Shown: positions 27,074 to 36,273, counted from the stretch's first letter. The stretch is DNA of 64,000 bases from Pseudomonas sp. efr-133-TYG-5 (GCF_030209175.1 NZ_JARVSM010000001.1:496001-560000), one strand, 5' to 3'. Translations and numbers: made by a program. The notes: generated by a model from the sequence alone, not told the origin.

Positions 27074-27628
27074 ATGTGGCTTTGTACAGAATGGAAAATC
27101 GACTGGGACGCTGTAGCTGCTGTCGCAACGGCTGCTGCTGCAATCATCGCACTTATTATCTGGAGCTTTGACAAGGTTCAAAGAAAACGTGAACGGGCCG
27201 CAAGCGCGAAGCTCCTAGCTCAGATCATGACAACACCGGTTGGAGCTACCCAGATAGAAATCGCAAAATTCAGATGCTATGTGGTGCCTTCTGATAGCGA
27301 CCAAACATACTTACTGGACGTGCTAAATGATGAAAACGCCCGAAAAGATTTGGCTGCTCAAGCGTCGCAAATCACCATCGATCTACCATCTCAATTCTTA
27401 GATAAAGCTGACATCTTCAGCGAGACAGTCAACAACAGGCTTGCGAATGCATTCTCACAAGTGAACCGTCTAAAAAAGATGTCGAGCCTCTTGGCTGATC
27501 TACCAGACTCGGCGTCAGAAGAAGAAATTTCCCAGCACCTTATGGCGGTTCTCAACCAAATCAAAGAGGCGGAACAAGCCACTGCAGAAGCTTTCCAAGC
27601 TCTTTTAGAGGCCGGAAAATCCTCTTAA
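27074..27628 (+). CDS. Orphan membrane-anchored protein in AT-rich patch
   Basis: 184 residues. One membrane helix near the N-terminus (about residues 13-30, AVAAVATAAAAIIALIIW) is followed by a Lys/Arg-rich turn and a soluble, largely helical body with a likely coiled-coil C-terminus (NQIKEAEQATAEAF). I do not recognise a family. ATG 27074 has GGAGAAA about 6 nt upstream. Codon choice is more AT-rich than neighbours and the flanks are AT-rich, which suggests horizontal acquisition. It is not in an operon with either neighbour. Confidence 0.72.
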   Translation: MWLCTEWKIDWDAVAAVATAAAAIIALIIWSFDKVQRKRERAASAKLLAQIMTTPVGATQIEIAKFRCYVVPSDSDQTYLLDVLNDENARKDLAAQASQITIDLPSQFLDKADIFSETVNNRLANAFSQVNRLKKMSSLLADLPDSASEEEISQHLMAVLNQIKEAEQATAEAFQALLEAGKSS

Positions 27629-27668
27629 GGTTTAGGTCTTCCCTACTCCACTCTAATAGCTAAATAAT

Positions 27669-27702
27669 ATAACTATGCTAAATAGCCATTTAGTTGAGTT
27701 AT
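27669..27702. repeat. Imperfect 34-bp palindrome downstream of the orphan gene
   Basis: ATAACT-ATG-CTAAAT (27669-27683), an AGCC loop, then ATTTAG-TTG-AGTTAT (27688-27702). Two 6-bp perfect arms on each side are separated by a 3-bp mismatch. It has no T-run on the outgoing side, so it is not a good intrinsic terminator. It could be an operator or a recombination scar; the MarR-type gene fragment ends 40 bp to its right. Confidence 0.45.
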
Positions 27703-27741
27703 AAAAACCACCTTGCTCTCGATTATGAATTATCCGGCTGC

Positions 27742-28197
27742 TCAGCTATTTTTCTGGAGTAAATTTTTAACTAACTTGGCAATGGGCGCGAGTTGCGAGC
27801 CGGCGAAAATTGCGGTGATCTGTAGTACGTCCGCACCGACATTACTTAATGCACTTTGCCACCGACCCGACAGGGTTTCCAGTGCAAGCTCATAAATTTC
27901 CAGACCCTGATCAGTCAATTGCAGCGTAACCATGTGTCGATCTGGCCTCTCACGTTGGTACTGCACAAAGCCTGACTTCTGGAGTTTGTCGATCCTTAGT
28001 GCGACTTTAGATGACATGACACTCAAATGCTGACTACATTGCTCCGTGGTCAGCGTAGTGCCCTGCCCCAAGCTATCAAGAATTCGAAAGTCCATGAGTG
28101 TCAGGTTTTGGCTAGCTTCGGCCTCCTCTATCCGAAGACCTTCAGATAAAGCGTCCGTAACCTGGCCTGCGGTGCCCAGGTTCCGGGCGCCGCGCGT
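27742..28197 (-). pseudogene. MarR-family regulator, probably truncated at the 5' end
   Basis: From ATG 28095 the frame encodes 117 residues containing the MarR wing (LTTEQCSQHLSVMSSKVALRIDKLQKSGFV, ERPDRHMVTLQLTDQGLEIYE). Upstream of that ATG the same frame still encodes MarR-like residues (SEGLRIEEAEASQNLTL), but no ATG or GTG start is found before it meets the TGA at 28198-28200, which is the stop codon of benR. The protein therefore lacks most of the first dimerisation helix. Either it starts at 28095 as a short protein or it is a remnant cut off by a recombination event next to benR. Base composition is AT-rich like its left neighbour. Confidence 0.6.
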
Positions 28198-29181
28198 TCA
28201 ACCGACGGCCATATGCTGCATGCGCCGCTTCAACGTTTCCGAAGGCAATTCGGCGAACTGTCGGCGGTACTGTTGGGCAAATCTGCCCAAGTGGACAAAT
28301 CCGTAGTCAAGGGCCATTTCAGTAACGCTTCGCACATTGCAGTCCGGATCGGCAAGGCATGCCTGGATGCGTGTCAGCTTCTGCTCGCGGATGAACCGTT
28401 GCGGTGTGGTGTGCATGTGTCTTTCAAACAAGGCATACAACGAACGCACACTCAGTTGCGCCTGATCCGCAAGGCTTTGTACGCTGATGTCTTGCTGCAG
28501 GTTACGACGGATGTAATCCACTATCCGCTCGAACGTGCTGTTGGTGCACGCCAGATGCTCACGCCTCACGTTATTGCACATCAGGGTCAACATCTTACTG
28601 GCGACGATCTGCGCATAGTGCTCCTGGACACGGGCCAATGCGGCGCCGTCCTCGGCTTCAGTACAGACGGTGGCCATCAAGGGCACAAAAGCCTGCAATT
28701 GATCCAGCGAATAACGTTGTTGGAGAAAACGGATGCCTTCGCGCGGGTACAGCCAGCGCTGCTCCTCGCAGATCGACTCGAGCAATTGTGCAGGCACTTT
28801 GAGGATGAATTTCTCGCAGTCGTGAGAGTACGTGAGGTCAACCGGATCGTCGGGGTTGATGAGCAGCAACTCACCCGGCACAAGATGATGCACGCCGGCG
28901 GGTCCCCGCCAGAGGCAGTCGCCGCGTAACAATATCTGCAAATGAAATATGTCCTGCAGCGCGTCGGAGACTACGCGCACGCTGGAGCCGTAGCTGATCC
29001 GACAGAGGTCGAGGCTGGCGAATTTGCGATGATTCAACTGAGCTCGCGCGTTGCTCTTGCGTGGTAATTGAATGCAATGGCTGCCGACATGCTGATTTAC
29101 ATATCCAGATACCGCATGGGGGTCGGCGTTCTTGAACACCTCGCTCCGCTCGCTTAGCAGGGGCATATTCATGTCGGTCAC
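28198..29181 (-). CDS. benR: AraC/XylS-family activator of benzoate genes (BenR)
   Basis: 327 residues: an AraC-ligand-binding-like N-terminal half and two HTH motifs at the C-terminus (QDISVQSLADQAQLSVRSLYALFERHM, DPDCNVRSVTEMALDYGFVHLGRFAQQYR). The form matches the XylS/BenR subfamily, which binds benzoate and activates benABCD. It is encoded 168 bp downstream of benD in the same direction. A tandem XylS/BenR site upstream of benA at 33117-33152 supports the assignment. ATG 29181 is used; an internal ATG (codon 4) is possible. Confidence 0.92.
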   Translation of the reverse strand: MTDMNMPLLSERSEVFKNADPHAVSGYVNQHVGSHCIQLPRKSNARAQLNHRKFASLDLCRISYGSSVRVVSDALQDIFHLQILLRGDCLWRGPAGVHHLVPGELLLINPDDPVDLTYSHDCEKFILKVPAQLLESICEEQRWLYPREGIRFLQQRYSLDQLQAFVPLMATVCTEAEDGAALARVQEHYAQIVASKMLTLMCNNVRREHLACTNSTFERIVDYIRRNLQQDISVQSLADQAQLSVRSLYALFERHMHTTPQRFIREQKLTRIQACLADPDCNVRSVTEMALDYGFVHLGRFAQQYRRQFAELPSETLKRRMQHMAVG

Positions 29182-29349
29182 TCTTATATTGTTTTTATCA
29201 ATCAGGCTTGAAACTCAGGCAAAGCCATAGGTACGAACAGGCCTCTCGATTCTCGGTCACGATCACGTCGAATACCAATACGAAAAGAGTTGGACACCAT
29301 ACTCGACAGGTATCCAACTCGCTTTTCACCCCTCACCCAACAGCGGCAC

Positions 29350-30108
29350 TCAGCCCAAGTCGCCACCCCCCACCGGTAGCGTGACGCCGGTGATGTAGGA
29401 GGCTTCATCGGAAGCCAGAAACAAAATGGCGCCGACCTGTTCATCAATTGTGCCGTAGCGTTTCATCAAGCTACTGTCCTTGGTCTGCTCGACGATCTGC
29501 GCGTACCAATGCTGTTCCTGCTCGGTGGGCACGGCGGTGTTACGGGGGATTCGCCGGGGTGGTGCGTCTGTACCTCCCGGAGCAGTCGCATTGACGCGCA
29601 CTCCGCGCCCGCCCGTTTCAAAAGCCAGGCAGGCGGTCAGCGCATTGATTCCGCCCTTGGCCGCGCCATACGGTGCACGATTGACCCCGCGGGTGGCGAT
29701 AGACGACACGTTGACGATCGCCCCGCTGCCTTGTGCCAACATGTGAGGCAAGGCGTTATGGCAGCACCATAACGTGGGAAACAGCGAGCGGCGTACTTCT
29801 GCCTCGATTTCGTCGGGCAGATAATGCTCGAAAGGCTTGGCCCAGATCGTGCCACCGACGTTGTTGATCAAAATGTCCAACCGGCCGAAGTGCTCGATGG
29901 CCTGGCTCACCACACGCTGGCAATCGGCGTAGCGCTCCAGGTCAGCCGTCAGTGCAAACACTTGCGCCGGCAGTTCGTGCACCAGTTCGCTGCGATCGAC
30001 AGCGACTACTTTTGCGCCTTCGAGCAATAGCCGCTCGACGACGCCTCGACCAATGCCTTGCGCAGCGCCCGTGACCAGCGCGACTTTATTGTTGAATCTC
30101 ATGCTCAT
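29350..30108 (-). CDS. benD: cis-1,6-dihydroxycyclohexadiene-1-carboxylate dehydrogenase
   Basis: 252 residues, short-chain dehydrogenase. It oxidises and decarboxylates the benzoate cis-diol to catechol with NAD+. Cofactor motif TGAAQGIGRG near residue 15, NNVGG, and the catalytic YGAAKGG are all present. It is the last gene of benABCD, 23 nt after benC. No irregularity is seen. Confidence 0.94.
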   Translation of the reverse strand: MSMRFNNKVALVTGAAQGIGRGVVERLLLEGAKVVAVDRSELVHELPAQVFALTADLERYADCQRVVSQAIEHFGRLDILINNVGGTIWAKPFEHYLPDEIEAEVRRSLFPTLWCCHNALPHMLAQGSGAIVNVSSIATRGVNRAPYGAAKGGINALTACLAFETGGRGVRVNATAPGGTDAPPRRIPRNTAVPTEQEQHWYAQIVEQTKDSSLMKRYGTIDEQVGAILFLASDEASYITGVTLPVGGGDLG

Positions 30109-30131
30109 GGCGACCTCGACGTAGCGCTTGC

Positions 30132-31145
30132 TCAGGCAGCACTGGCGGCAAATTTTTCGTAGTAGAAGTTGGCGGGAGAGATGCCCTGCTCACGAATGTA
30201 ATGACTGACGGCCTCCACCATCGGAGGTGGCCCGCACAGATAAATGTCGACATCGCCGCCATGCAGATGCTCTGGCGCAATGTGCTGGGTGACGTAACCT
30301 CGTTGCGGCCACTCGCTCTGCGGATTAGCCACACAGGCACTGAAAGTGAAATTGGGAATGCTCGCCGTCAGGGCCTTGAGGCGGTCCAGTTCTACCAGGT
30401 CGAAGTCGTTGGTGACGCCGTAAATCAGGTGCAGGGGGTGGTCGCTGCCTTGTTCGGCAATCGTCTCGAGCATTGCCGTGAATGGCGCTAGTCCCGTCCC
30501 ACCGGCCAGCATTAGCAGCGGCCGTTTGATCGGGCGCAGGTAGAAGCTGCCCAACGGACCCGCGAGGCTCATGTGATCGCCGACCTTGGCCAACTCGGTG
30601 AGAAACTGACTCATCAGGCCGCCAGGAACATTGCGGATCAGGAAGCTTACGCGCCCCTCCTTCTGCACCGAGCTGAACGAGTACGCACGTGTCTGGTTGC
30701 TGCCGGGCACTTGCAGATTGACATACTGACCCGGCAAGAACGTCAGGTCGGCGAGTGCATCGCCCTGGATCGACAGTGACAGCGTGCTGTCAGACAGCCG
30801 ACGAACTTCCTGGATCGCCCCCTCATACGTGGACTGCTGGGTCTTGCACACGTCGGACGACGCAGGAATGCTCACCACACAATCACTTTTGACCCGCATC
30901 TGGCAGGTCAGTACAAAACCTTCGCCTGCCTCCTCGGCAGTCAGGGCATCATCAATGTAATCCTCGCCCAGCTCGTACTCACCCGCTTCGGCAAAACATT
31001 TGCAGGTTCCGCAAGCGCCATCGCGGCAGTCCAGCGGAATATTGATTCCTTGGCGGTACGCGGCATCAGCCACGGTTTCACTGGCCGTTGCGACAATGAA
31101 ACGGGTCACGCCGTCTTCGAAATTCAGGGCAATCTTGTGGCTCAT
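30132..31145 (-). CDS. benC: Benzoate 1,2-dioxygenase reductase component
   Basis: 337 residues. An N-terminal plant-type [2Fe-2S] ferredoxin has ligands C40, C45, C48 (LDCRDGACGTCKC) and C81 (LTCQM). An FAD domain (RAYSFSS, GGLMSQFL) and NAD domain (LMLAGGTGLAPF, YLCGPPPMVE) follow. It transfers electrons from NADH to the BenAB oxygenase. It is located 60 nt after benB and 23 nt before benD. Length is normal for the family. Confidence 0.95.
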   Translation of the reverse strand: MSHKIALNFEDGVTRFIVATASETVADAAYRQGINIPLDCRDGACGTCKCFAEAGEYELGEDYIDDALTAEEAGEGFVLTCQMRVKSDCVVSIPASSDVCKTQQSTYEGAIQEVRRLSDSTLSLSIQGDALADLTFLPGQYVNLQVPGSNQTRAYSFSSVQKEGRVSFLIRNVPGGLMSQFLTELAKVGDHMSLAGPLGSFYLRPIKRPLLMLAGGTGLAPFTAMLETIAEQGSDHPLHLIYGVTNDFDLVELDRLKALTASIPNFTFSACVANPQSEWPQRGYVTQHIAPEHLHGGDVDIYLCGPPPMVEAVSHYIREQGISPANFYYEKFAASAA

Positions 31146-31205
31146 GACAGACCTCGCATGGCTGCGCGCCCCCCACTCGTGGCGGGTTGCGCAACGCAGC
31201 CCGAT

Positions 31206-31694
31206 TCACAGGTGGTAGATATCGATGACCTGACGGACGTAATCGTTTTTCAGGACCACTTTCTTGGCTTTGATCAGCGGCTGTTCTGCGCGGGTATCCA
31301 AGGTGTAGAAACTGGTGCCGAAATAGCTGTCCACGGTCTTGTAGCGAAAGCTCAGCGTGTGCCAGTTGAAACGCACCGCGCACTGACCTTCGCTCACCTC
31401 GGTGATCTCGATATTGCTCAGGTTATGGGAGGTGCGGGTGTCCGGAATGCTCGCGCTGGAGCGCTCGGTCTTGATCCGGAAAATCCGGTCTTCCAGGCCC
31501 TCGCGACTGCCGTACCAAATCAGCGAAATTTCACTTTGCGGATCTTCAGTCAGTTCGTCGTCGTCATCCCAGGACGGCATCCAGAACGTCGCATCGGCGG
31601 CATAGAGCTCCAGCCACTGATCCCACAGTTTGTCGTCAAGATAACGGGCTTCGCGAAAGAGGAAATCGCGCACTTGTTCATAGGAAGCGCTCAT
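31206..31694 (-). CDS. benB: Benzoate 1,2-dioxygenase small subunit
   Basis: 162 residues, the beta subunit of the ring-hydroxylating dioxygenase (NTF2-like fold). Characteristic stretches are [34 protein letters not shown] and [19 protein letters not shown]. It has a structural role in the alpha3-beta3 hexamer. The start overlaps the benA stop by 4 nt (ATGA), giving coupled translation. Confidence 0.95.
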   Translation of the reverse strand: MSASYEQVRDFLFREARYLDDKLWDQWLELYAADATFWMPSWDDDDELTEDPQSEISLIWYGSREGLEDRIFRIKTERSSASIPDTRTSHNLSNIEITEVSEGQCAVRFNWHTLSFRYKTVDSYFGTSFYTLDTRAEQPLIKAKKVVLKNDYVRQVIDIYHL

Positions 31695-33055
31695 TGAACC
31701 TCCCGTGCAGGAATGTTGCCTGCCTGTTCGACGGCCACTGCTTGAAGCAGGGTGTCTTTCCAGTATTTGTGCTGTTCCACGAACAGCCCCTCGTCTTCCG
31801 TGCGCACACCACTGAGCAACGGATGTAGATCAATTTCCAGCGCCGCTTCATCAGGTCCTTCAACCCAGTGTTCGGCGCCGCGTGACATGTCGTTCCACGC
31901 CGTCGCGCTGCCTTGATACCCGATCTGGCAGGAACGAAACTCCTCGAGATCATCTGGAGTTGCCATGCCGCTGACGTTGAAAAAGTCTTCGTACTGGCGG
32001 ATGCGTCGCGCACGGGCGTCTGCGCTTTCGCCCACTGGGGCGATGCAGTAGATGGTGATTTCGGTTTGATTGACCGAGATTGGCCGAGCAATACGAATCT
32101 GCGAACTGAATTGGTCCATCAAATAGACATTCGGATACAGGCACAGATTGCGCGAGTTTCCGATCATCCAGTCGGCGCGAGCCTGACCAAAGCCACTGAC
32201 CAGTTCGTCACGGCGCTCATACAGAGGCCTGTCTTCAGGGTTGGCCCAGCGCGTCCAAAGCAGCATGTGGCCTTTGTCGAATGAGTAGAAACCACCGCCA
32301 CTTTTTGCCCAGCCGCCGGCGCTCATGGTCGGGTTGACGTCGCCGGACTGACGCTCTTTGCGCTGGTTCTGGGTGGCCGCGTAGTTCCAGTGCACCGAGC
32401 TGACGTGATAACCGTCCGCGCCGTTTTCTGCGGTGAGCTTCCAGTTGCCCTCGTAGATGTAGCTGGAAGAACCACGCAGCACTTCCAGGCCGTCCGGGGA
32501 TTGATCGACGATCATGTCGATGATCTTGGCAGATTCTCCCAAATGCTCGGCCAAAGGCACCACGTCAGCATTGAGACTACCGAACAGAAAACCCCGGTAG
32601 GACTCAAACCGCGCCACCTTGGTCAGGTCATGCGAGCCTTCGCAGTTGAAGCTCTGCGGGTAGCCGGCATTGCTCGGGTCTTTGACCTTGAGCAGCTTGC
32701 CCGAGTTGTTGAAGGTCCAGCCATGGAACGGGCAGGTATAGGAAGATTTGTTGCCGCGCTTGTGCCGGCACAGCATCGCGCCGCGATGACTGCAGGCATT
32801 GAGGAAGGCGTTAAGCACGCCATCCTTGTTCCGTGCGATGAAGATCGGCTGGCGCCCCATCTGCAGCGTGAGGTAATCATTGTTCTGAGGGATCTGGCTT
32901 TCGTGTGCGAGGTACAGCCAGTTGCCTTCGAAAATGTGCTTCATTTCGAGGTCGAACAGGCGGGGATCGGTGAACATCTCGCGCTTGCAGCGATAGATGC
33001 CCTCTTCACGGTTTTCCTCGAGCAAGGAATTGAGATACTCGACGCCAATGGACAT
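31691..33055 (-). CDS. benA: Benzoate 1,2-dioxygenase large subunit
   Basis: 454 residues. The Rieske centre has CSH (C88, H90) and CPFH (C108, H111), and the mononuclear-iron histidines are in [14 protein letters not shown]. With BenB and BenC it dihydroxylates benzoate to the cis-1,2-diol. ATG 33055 is chosen because GGAGG lies about 8 nt upstream; the frame continues to 33103, but that adds unrelated residues. It is the first gene of benABCD and its promoter carries a double BenR site. Confidence 0.96.
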   Translation of the reverse strand: MSIGVEYLNSLLEENREEGIYRCKREMFTDPRLFDLEMKHIFEGNWLYLAHESQIPQNNDYLTLQMGRQPIFIARNKDGVLNAFLNACSHRGAMLCRHKRGNKSSYTCPFHGWTFNNSGKLLKVKDPSNAGYPQSFNCEGSHDLTKVARFESYRGFLFGSLNADVVPLAEHLGESAKIIDMIVDQSPDGLEVLRGSSSYIYEGNWKLTAENGADGYHVSSVHWNYAATQNQRKERQSGDVNPTMSAGGWAKSGGGFYSFDKGHMLLWTRWANPEDRPLYERRDELVSGFGQARADWMIGNSRNLCLYPNVYLMDQFSSQIRIARPISVNQTEITIYCIAPVGESADARARRIRQYEDFFNVSGMATPDDLEEFRSCQIGYQGSATAWNDMSRGAEHWVEGPDEAALEIDLHPLLSGVRTEDEGLFVEQHKYWKDTLLQAVAVEQAGNIPAREVQ

Positions 33056-33520
33056 GGTCAGAGCCTCCGTTGTTGTTATTGGTAGGCTCAGTGTCACCGG
33101 CAATCCGTATCGGCAATATCCGTTGCGTGCAGACTGTTATCCGCTTTGTGCAGAACCAACACGTTTCAGCTGAAATCGCCATCGAATCGAATATATCGGT
33201 GGTGACCACTCATAAATGCCATACAGGCCACTGACGATGCTCTGGCTGGACAGCGTTGTTGGCCTATTCAATGTGGCTGGCGACGACCATCGATATCGCC
33301 TGTCTGTCACCTCGATCAGCTACTCGCCCAACGTCAGCCAGTCACCGGACGGATCTGGAATGACTCAAGGTAGCGTTCGCTGATCGCACGACTTCAAACG
33401 TCGGCCACCCTTCCCTGGTCCATTGTTTGGCAGGCTATGCACATCGGTGCAGTAACCGTGATTCAAGCGGTTTTTGTAGCCAGATTTAGCTGCCAGTCAA
33501 CATGAAACATGGGGTACGCC
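33056..33520. other. 465-bp intergenic region between benA and pcaI
   Basis: It contains the divergent promoters of benABCD (left) and pcaIJ (right). The benA side has the BenR sites at 33117-33152. The middle of the region (33160-33480) has no convincing gene on either strand. No obvious operator for pcaIJ was identified. Confidence 0.7.
33117..33152 (-). promoter_or_regulatory. Tandem BenR/XylS binding site upstream of benA
   Basis: Read on the minus strand, TGCACAAAGCGGATA (33152-33138) and TGCACGCAACGGATA (33131-33117) both fit TGCA-N6-GGATA, the XylS/BenR half-site consensus TGCA-N6-GGNTA. They are direct repeats exactly 21 bp apart, the spacing at the XylS Pm promoter, so both face the same side of the helix. 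They lie 62-97 bp upstream of the benA ATG. Confidence 0.9.
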
Positions 33521-34213
33521 TTGATCAATAAAACGTTTGAATCCATCGCTGCCGCGCTGGATGGAATAGCCGATGGTTCGACCATCATGGTCGGTGGTTT
33601 CGGTACCGCCGGCATGCCATCCGAGCTGGTGGATGGTGTTATCGCCTCTGGCGCCCGCGATCTGACCATCATCAGCAACAATGCCGGCAACGGTGAAATC
33701 GGTCTTGCCGCCTTGCTCAAGGCTGGACGGGTTGCCAAGGTCATCTGCTCGTTTCCACGCCAGTCCGATTCCTATGTATTCGACGAACTCTACCTGGCCG
33801 GCAAGGTACAGCTTGAAGTCGTCCCCCAGGGCAACCTGGCTGAACGCATTCGCGCTGCAGGTTCAGGCATCGGTGCGTTTTATTCGCCAACCGGTTATGG
33901 AACGCTGCTGGCGGAAGGCAAGGAGACTCGGGTGATCGACGGTCGCAATTACGTGCTGGAGATGCCGCTGCGCGCCGATGTCGCGCTGATCAAGGCAGAG
34001 AAAGGCGATCGCTGGGGCAACCTCACCTATCGCAAGGCTGCGCGCAATTTTGGGCCGATCATGGCCATGGCGGCGACAACAGCCATCGCTCAGGTCAACC
34101 AGATCGTCGAGTTGGGCGAGCTGGATCCCGAGCACATTGTCACACCAGGAATTTTCGTTCAGCGCGTAGTCGCCGTGCCACACGCCCGTCTTCCGAAAGC
34201 CAACGCCAACTGA
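33521..34213 (+). CDS. pcaI: 3-oxoadipate CoA-transferase subunit A
   Basis: 230 residues from TTG 33521 (MINKTFESIA), the N-terminus typical of PcaI, with GGGG about 7 nt upstream; ATG 33509 would add four residues and is a possible alternative. It has the GFGTAGMPSEL, SNNAGNGEIGL and RAAGSGIGAFYSPTGYGT motifs. With PcaJ it transfers CoA from succinyl-CoA to 3-oxoadipate, the penultimate step of the beta-ketoadipate pathway. pcaJ follows by 8 nt. Confidence 0.93.
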   Translation: MINKTFESIAAALDGIADGSTIMVGGFGTAGMPSELVDGVIASGARDLTIISNNAGNGEIGLAALLKAGRVAKVICSFPRQSDSYVFDELYLAGKVQLEVVPQGNLAERIRAAGSGIGAFYSPTGYGTLLAEGKETRVIDGRNYVLEMPLRADVALIKAEKGDRWGNLTYRKAARNFGPIMAMAATTAIAQVNQIVELGELDPEHIVTPGIFVQRVVAVPHARLPKANAN

Positions 34214-34221
34214 GGTCCGCC

Positions 34222-34863
34222 ATGACTGTTTCGAACAAACTCTCACGCAGCGAAATGGCCCAGCGTGTGGCCGACGATATTGTTGAAGGCTCTTACGTGA
34301 ACCTCGGCATCGGCGTGCCCACGCTGGTGGCCAATTATCTGGGCGACAAGGAAGTGTTCCTGCACAGTGAAAACGGTGTGTTGGGCATGGGCCCGAGTCC
34401 CGCGCCGGGCGAGGAAGACGATGATCTGATCAATGCTGGCAAACAACACGTGACGCTGCTGGCCGGTGGTGCCTACTTTCATCACGCCGATTCCTTTTCG
34501 ATGATGCGCGGTGGTCACATCGATATCGCCGTACTGGGTGCTTTCCAGGTCTCGGTCAACGGTGACCTGGCCAACTGGCACACCGGTGCTGAAGGCTCCA
34601 TCCCAGCGGTGGGCGGCGCCATGGACCTCGCGACGGGCGCACGCCAAGTGTTCGTCATGATGGACCACCTGACCAAGACGGGCGAAAGCAAGTTGGTGCC
34701 AAAATGCACCTACCCGCTGACCGGTATTGGTTGCGTAACGCGGATTTATACTGACCTGGCCATTCTCGACGTTACGCCCGACGGCTTACAGGTCAGGGAG
34801 ATTTTGGCCGATATCAGCTTCGAAGATCTGCAATCGCTCAGTGGTGTGCCGCTGATCAAGTGA
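34222..34863 (+). CDS. pcaJ: 3-oxoadipate CoA-transferase subunit B
   Basis: 213 residues. The active-site glutamate is in HSENGVLGMGP, the glutamyl-CoA site of this enzyme class; RVADDIVEGSYVNLGIG and GGHIDIAVLGAFQV are typical. It forms the heterodimer with PcaI. It is co-transcribed with pcaI, and transcription is likely to end at the hairpins at 34891-34970. The paired thiolase gene pcaF is not in the window. Confidence 0.94.
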   Translation: MTVSNKLSRSEMAQRVADDIVEGSYVNLGIGVPTLVANYLGDKEVFLHSENGVLGMGPSPAPGEEDDDLINAGKQHVTLLAGGAYFHHADSFSMMRGGHIDIAVLGAFQVSVNGDLANWHTGAEGSIPAVGGAMDLATGARQVFVMMDHLTKTGESKLVPKCTYPLTGIGCVTRIYTDLAILDVTPDGLQVREILADISFEDLQSLSGVPLIK

Positions 34864-34890
34864 CAGGGTTGATTGGCTCATTCAAGTCTG

Positions 34891-34919
34891 CGCCGGACGA
34901 ACATTGCGCTCGTCCGGCG
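34891..34919. repeat. Perfect 10-bp stem-loop after pcaJ
   Basis: CGCCGGACGA (34891-34900) pairs with TCGTCCGGCG (34910-34919) around a 9-nt loop. There is no T-run, so it is not an intrinsic terminator by itself; it may stabilise the 3' end of pcaIJ mRNA. A stronger terminator follows 16 nt later. Confidence 0.6.
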
Positions 34920-34934
34920 ACGGATTCTGGCGGC

Positions 34935-34971
34935 GGTGGCAACTTGCGTGGAGTTGCCACCCTGCTCTTTT
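34935..34971 (+). terminator. Rho-independent terminator of pcaIJ
   Basis: GGTGGCAACT (34935-34944) pairs with AGTTGCCACC (34952-34961), loop of 7 nt, followed by CTGCTCTTTT. It lies directly against the catA stop codon (34973-34975), which is on the other strand, so pcaIJ and catBCA converge with almost no spacer. Confidence 0.8.
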
Positions 34972-34972
34972 G

Positions 34973-35908
34973 TCAGTCCTGAAGCACGCGCGGGCGCAAG
35001 CTTCGCTGCTCTTGCGTCACGGCCTCGGCCGGTTGCAGCTGGAAGTCGAAGGACAACTCGGCAAACCGCCCTTCAACACCGCGTTTGGCACTCGATTGCG
35101 CGTCATCAATGAAGCGTACTTCACCGATCAAGCCTTCTCGCGTGGCGTAGGCGAAGTCGTCCCACAGGTACTTTTCGCCTGAAAGATTGATTTGAGTGGT
35201 CAGGTGGCGGTAACCGGGTGCGGAAATGAAATAGTGAATATGCGCAGGGCGCTGACCGTGGCGGCCAAGCAGGTTCAGGCATTCCTGAGTCGGCCCCTGA
35301 GGATCGCAGCCATACCCGGACGGGACGATACTGCGAGCACGATAGCGGCCGTCGGCATCCGTCACGATGCGACGACGCAGGTTGTACGCCGATTGCGATT
35401 TATCGAAGTAAGAGTAGTTGCCCTTGGTATTGGCCTGCCACAAGTCGACGATAGCGCCGGCGACAGGCTGGCCTTGCAGGTCGAGTACCTGGCCTTCGAT
35501 GAACAGCGTTGTGGCAACGCCCTCTTCGCTGCCATCGTCCATGCGCGCTTCACCTTCACACAGCGGAGCACCGGCAACATACAGCGGGCCTTCGATGGTG
35601 CGAGGCGTGCCGCCGGTGTGGCCAGCCTGGGCATCGCGAGCATCGTTGAGCAGGTCGAGGAAATGCTCAAGGCCAAGTCCGGCCATGAGCAGAGCGGCTT
35701 CACCGCGACCACCCAGGCGATTCAGGTAGTCGATTGCGCTCCAGAATTCGTCATCGGTAATCTGCAAGTCTTCGATCAAACGCGCACTGTCTTGCAATAC
35801 GCGCAGCAGGATCTGTTTGACCCGCACATTACCTTGATCATTGTCCAAACCAGCAGCTTGTTTGAAAAATGCCTGGATCTCATCAGAGCTGGAAATTCTG
35901 ACAGTCAT
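34973..35908 (-). CDS. catA: Catechol 1,2-dioxygenase
   Basis: 311 residues, intradiol ring-cleaving dioxygenase that makes cis,cis-muconate from catechol. Fe(III) ligands Tyr165 (GNYSYF), Tyr199 (SGYGCD), His223 and His225 (AHIHYF) are all present. The N-terminal helical dimerisation zone is intact. It is the last gene of catBCA, 49 nt after catC. Length equals the family norm. Confidence 0.96.
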   Translation of the reverse strand: MTVRISSSDEIQAFFKQAAGLDNDQGNVRVKQILLRVLQDSARLIEDLQITDDEFWSAIDYLNRLGGRGEAALLMAGLGLEHFLDLLNDARDAQAGHTGGTPRTIEGPLYVAGAPLCEGEARMDDGSEEGVATTLFIEGQVLDLQGQPVAGAIVDLWQANTKGNYSYFDKSQSAYNLRRRIVTDADGRYRARSIVPSGYGCDPQGPTQECLNLLGRHGQRPAHIHYFISAPGYRHLTTQINLSGEKYLWDDFAYATREGLIGEVRFIDDAQSSAKRGVEGRFAELSFDFQLQPAEAVTQEQRSLRPRVLQD

Positions 35909-35957
35909 GATTATGTTCCCATGTTTTTATTATGTTCAAAGTCGCAAAGTGCAACGC

Positions 35958-36248
35958 TTAACGATCGTCGGCGTGGATCGATGAAGGATGGCGGCAGAGC
36001 CCGGTCACTTCGATATCCATGTACGGGAACAGCGGCAATTGCATGAGCGTGTCGTGCAACGCTTCAACGCTTTCGACGTCAAAAACGCTGAAGTTGGCGT
36101 AGTGACCCGCGATACGCCACAGGTGCCGCCATTTGCCTTCACTCTGTAAACGCTGCGCCAGTTCCTTTTCATCGGCTTTCAAACGCGCGGCTTTCTGTGG
36201 GTCCATGTCGACGGGAAGTTTCACCGTCATTTTTACGTGGAAGAGCAT
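35958..36248 (-). CDS. catC: Muconolactone delta-isomerase
   Basis: 96 residues, the normal length for CatC. MLFHVKMTVKLPVDMD and WRHLWRIAGHYANFSVFDV are diagnostic. It isomerises muconolactone to 3-oxoadipate enol-lactone and forms a decamer in known cases. Start ATG 36248 is chosen since GGAGATAGG lies just upstream; the frame continues to 36311, but the extra residues overlap catB. Confidence 0.95.
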   Translation of the reverse strand: MLFHVKMTVKLPVDMDPQKAARLKADEKELAQRLQSEGKWRHLWRIAGHYANFSVFDVESVEALHDTLMQLPLFPYMDIEVTGLCRHPSSIHADDR

Positions 36249-36273
36249 TTTTCCTATCTCCTGATAACAAGGT

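Noticed and set aside
26925..27116. 63-residue plus-strand frame before the orphan gene
   Set aside because: Its 3' end overlaps the start and ribosome site of the better-supported gene at 27074 in another frame, and the start sits inside a palindrome.
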